Both the position numbers and the translations under genes were made by a program. The notes under the pieces are model-generated. The model had not been told where the DNA came from and made no database searches. It saw only the letters and a program-made list of their open reading frames with translations. Source: JABCYV01 sp963729325 (lineage in GTDB: Bacteria; Acidobacteriota; Terriglobia; Terriglobales; Acidobacteriaceae). Taken from it: a stretch of 64,000 nucleotides of DNA. The stretch lies in assembly GCA_963729325.1 (NCBI GenBank), contig CAVSNS010000032.1, positions 15,328-79,327 of the forward strand. Reading direction: 5' to 3'. How positions within the stretch are numbered: the stretch's first letter is position 1; each line of letters begins with the position of its first letter. Below are positions 62,409 to 64,000 of the stretch, piece by piece.

Positions 62409-64000
62409 ATGTCGAACAAAATCGGTCGTTACGAAATACTCAGCGAAATTACGCGCTCGGAAACAGCATCCATCTTCAAGTGCTCCGATTCGGAGAGCGG
62501 ACAGACGGTGGTGCTGAAGGCGGTCAAGCTGGAGATCCTGGGAGAGCAGGCTTCCGCAGTGATCCAGCACACCTTGGAAGAGGTAGACCGCTCCAACGTG
62601 CTCAACAGCCATAACATCGCCCAGCTTTATGGAGCGGGGGACATGGACGGCCAGTTCTGCGCCGCCATGGAGTATGTCCAGGGCAACAGCGTCGCTACCA
62701 TGCTGGCACGTAAAGAAGGATTTTCTATTTGGGATCTTCAGGATATTGCCCGCCAAACCTGTCAGGGATTGGATCACGCCCACGTGCGAAACGTGATGCA
62801 CTATAGCCTGGAACCAGCCAAAATTCTCGTGACCTGGGATGGCACGGTGAAGATCCTGGACTTCGGTATTTCTACCATGGGCGCTTATACCGCCCAAATC
62901 CCGGGCAAGCCCACTGAGGTTCTGCATTACATGTCTCCAGAGCAGTTGCGGGGAGACCCAGTCGATCCGCGTTCCAATCTGTTCAGCCTGGGCGCAGTTC
63001 TGTATGAGATGGTGACAGAGAGGAAGGCTTTTGCGGGGGAAGACGCGGAAACTGTGCGGCAGCAAATCATTGAACAGATGCCCCCCGCGCCTGACAAAAT
63101 CAACCGGAAGATTCACCCTGCGCTGGTTGAAGTGATTATGAAAGCGCTGTCCAAGATACCGGAAGAGCGCTACCAGAGCGGACAAGAGCTGGTAAACGAC
63201 CTGGAGAAGTGCAAAGAAAGCGCCAGCAAAGTAGCGGCGAAAAAGGCTACGCAGCCGGCCAAAGGATTGGCTACTCAGCAGAAGGCGAAGCCAACGTCCG
63301 CCGCTGGCGCCACAGCTCCTGTGAAGCCGGCAGCCGTTACGACTGTGGCTTCGGCTCCGCCCGAGACCATTGCGGCAAAGGTCGAGCACCGGGCCCACTC
63401 GGAAACGGCGAGGGTCGAAGCAAAGAGTGTCGAGTCCAAAACCTCAGAGACGGCACCATCTTCGGCTCCAGAATCTCGTTCAGAGGAAATCGCCCAGGTC
63501 TCAGTCACTGATGCGGCTACGAGTGAAACTCTAAGGGCGCGTCAGAAAGCTGCCGCTGCGGCCGCTGGGTGGTCAGGCGGAAGTTCATCTTCAACACTCG
63601 GTTCGCCAAAAAAGCTAGTCTTAGACCCCAGTGCAGAATTCGCGGTTTCGGCTGCAAAAGCATCTGCCGAGGCAATCGTAGAGACGGACGCCGTCATGTC
63701 CGCAGCAGCGCTGGAACCGGACGTCACCGAGCCAACCATAAAGGTTGATCCGATGATGGACGAAAGCAGGCAAGATGCCGAGAAACGCGGTCCAAGTTTC
63801 TCCGAAATCGACGAATTGCCACCCATGAAGGAGATCTACATCGCGCCGCCACCGCCTCCACCGGTAGCCGACTCTGTGCCCGCGGATCCCGTGAGGGCCA
63901 CCGTCTTTCGCAGCGCACCCCCGGATAAGCCCAAGGTGCAGCCGCGCCAGGTGGCGAAGAAGGCGGTCACAGAAATCAAGAAGACTCCGCCCAAGCTCTT
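62409..64000 (+). CDS. Serine/threonine-protein-kinase-like protein lacking catalytic Asp (3' truncated)
   Basis: Read by hand: ATG 62409 opens a frame with no stop to the window end (530 codons). The N-lobe includes YEILSEITRSETASIFKC, with no glycine loop, and VVLKAVKLEI with the beta-3 Lys. The catalytic loop reads MHYSLEPAKILVT where HRDLKPANIL is usual, so HRD is HYS and the Asp base and Asn are replaced. DFG is kept (ILDFGIST), as are SPEQLRGDP and LFSLGAVLYEMVT. After residue 270 comes a Lys/Ala/Pro-rich linker with PPPPPPV. GAGG and GGGAG lie 4-15 bases upstream. It may be a pseudokinase scaffold. Confidence 0.85.
   Translation, partial: MSNKIGRYEILSEITRSETASIFKCSDSESGQTVVLKAVKLEILGEQASAVIQHTLEEVDRSNVLNSHNIAQLYGAGDMDGQFCAAMEYVQGNSVATMLARKEGFSIWDLQDIARQTCQGLDHAHVRNVMHYSLEPAKILVTWDGTVKILDFGISTMGAYTAQIPGKPTEVLHYMSPEQLRGDPVDPRSNLFSLGAVLYEMVTERKAFAGEDAETVRQQIIEQMPPAPDKINRKIHPALVEVIMKALSKIPEERYQSGQELVNDLEKCKESASKVAAKKATQPAKGLATQQKAKPTSAAGATAPVKPAAVTTVASAPPETIAAKVEHRAHSETARVEAKSVESKTSETAPSSAPESRSEEIAQVSVTDAATSETLRARQKAAAAAAGWSGGSSSSTLGSPKKLVLDPSAEFAVSAAKASAEAIVETDAVMSAAALEPDVTEPTIKVDPMMDESRQDAEKRGPSFSEIDELPPMKEIYIAPPPPPPVADSVPADPVRATVFRSAPPDKPKVQPRQVAKKAVTEIKKTPPKL

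Noticed and set aside
62316..63398. 360-codon minus-strand open frame
   Set aside because: Antisense to the kinase-like gene; Leu/Arg/His-rich composition typical of shadow frames in GC-rich DNA.
1..64000. tRNA, rRNA, CRISPR, insertion sequence or prophage
   Set aside because: Looked for cloverleaf-like, repeat-spacer, transposase or phage signals and saw none; the short repeats lack regular spacing.

Overview
The window is GC-rich, gene-dense bacterial chromosome. An Oar-type TonB-dependent receptor with a carboxypeptidase-regulatory-like N-terminus, a DUF3303 protein, a beta-CASP-free yicC-gmk-rpoZ-coaBC-udg-priA housekeeping block, F420 genes and many short direct or inverted repeat words between genes together suggest an Acidobacteriota (Terriglobia-like) soil bacterium. 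That assignment is inference, since no rRNA gene is present. No tRNA, rRNA, CRISPR array, insertion sequence or prophage was seen.

Layout. 0-5.3 kb: end of a probable cytidylate-kinase-like gene, Nudix hydrolase, ABC-F ATPase, aldo/keto reductase, bactofilin, MsrB. 5.3-28.5 kb: a large catabolic locus. On the minus strand, from a GntR regulator at 28.46 kb down to 9.89 kb, run a TonB receptor, flavin reductase, luciferase-like monooxygenase, two repeat-built membrane proteins, a three-subunit molybdenum hydroxylase with its CoxG-like partner, two ketopantoate-reductase homologues, two M24 (creatinase/prolidase-fold) enzymes, one M20 enzyme and an F420-type luciferase-fold oxidoreductase. A third, Tat-exported M24 protein is divergent from a FAH-family hydrolase and an HMGL-like acyl-transferase gene. 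28.8-34.3 kb: a divergent, overlapping coenzyme F420 operon (cofG-cofD-cofC-cofE-cofH-npdG). 34.3-36.7 kb: a betaine/choline-type OpuC importer. 36.8-43.3 kb: priA, udg, coaBC, rpoZ, gmk, yicC. 43.3-50.9 kb: MsbA-like exporter, RapZ, periplasmic beta-carbonic anhydrase, alpha/beta hydrolase, mtnA, pyrE, CPBP protease. 51-59.8 kb: acetyltransferase, small proteins, winged-helix protein, PAP2 phosphatase, a MacB-like export system, VOC protein and AraC regulator. 59.9-64 kb: sodium:solute symporter, an unknown gene and a truncated kinase-like gene whose catalytic Asp is missing.

How it may work together (inference): the TonB receptor imports a ligand, the molybdenum hydroxylase hydroxylates it, and the two-component flavin monooxygenase opens or oxidises it. 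The M24/M20/FAH enzymes then cleave C-N or C-C bonds, and the KPR-like and F420-dependent enzymes do reductive steps with F420 made by the adjacent operon. The order of enzyme types resembles catabolism of N-heteroaromatics or small amides, but the substrate cannot be read from sequence.

Caution: at least 26 single-base frameshifts break 18 genes between 1 and 37.5 kb, while almost none occur after that. They hit priA and every class of gene, so I treat them as sequencing or assembly indels. I annotate such genes as one feature across the fragments and give approximate shift positions.
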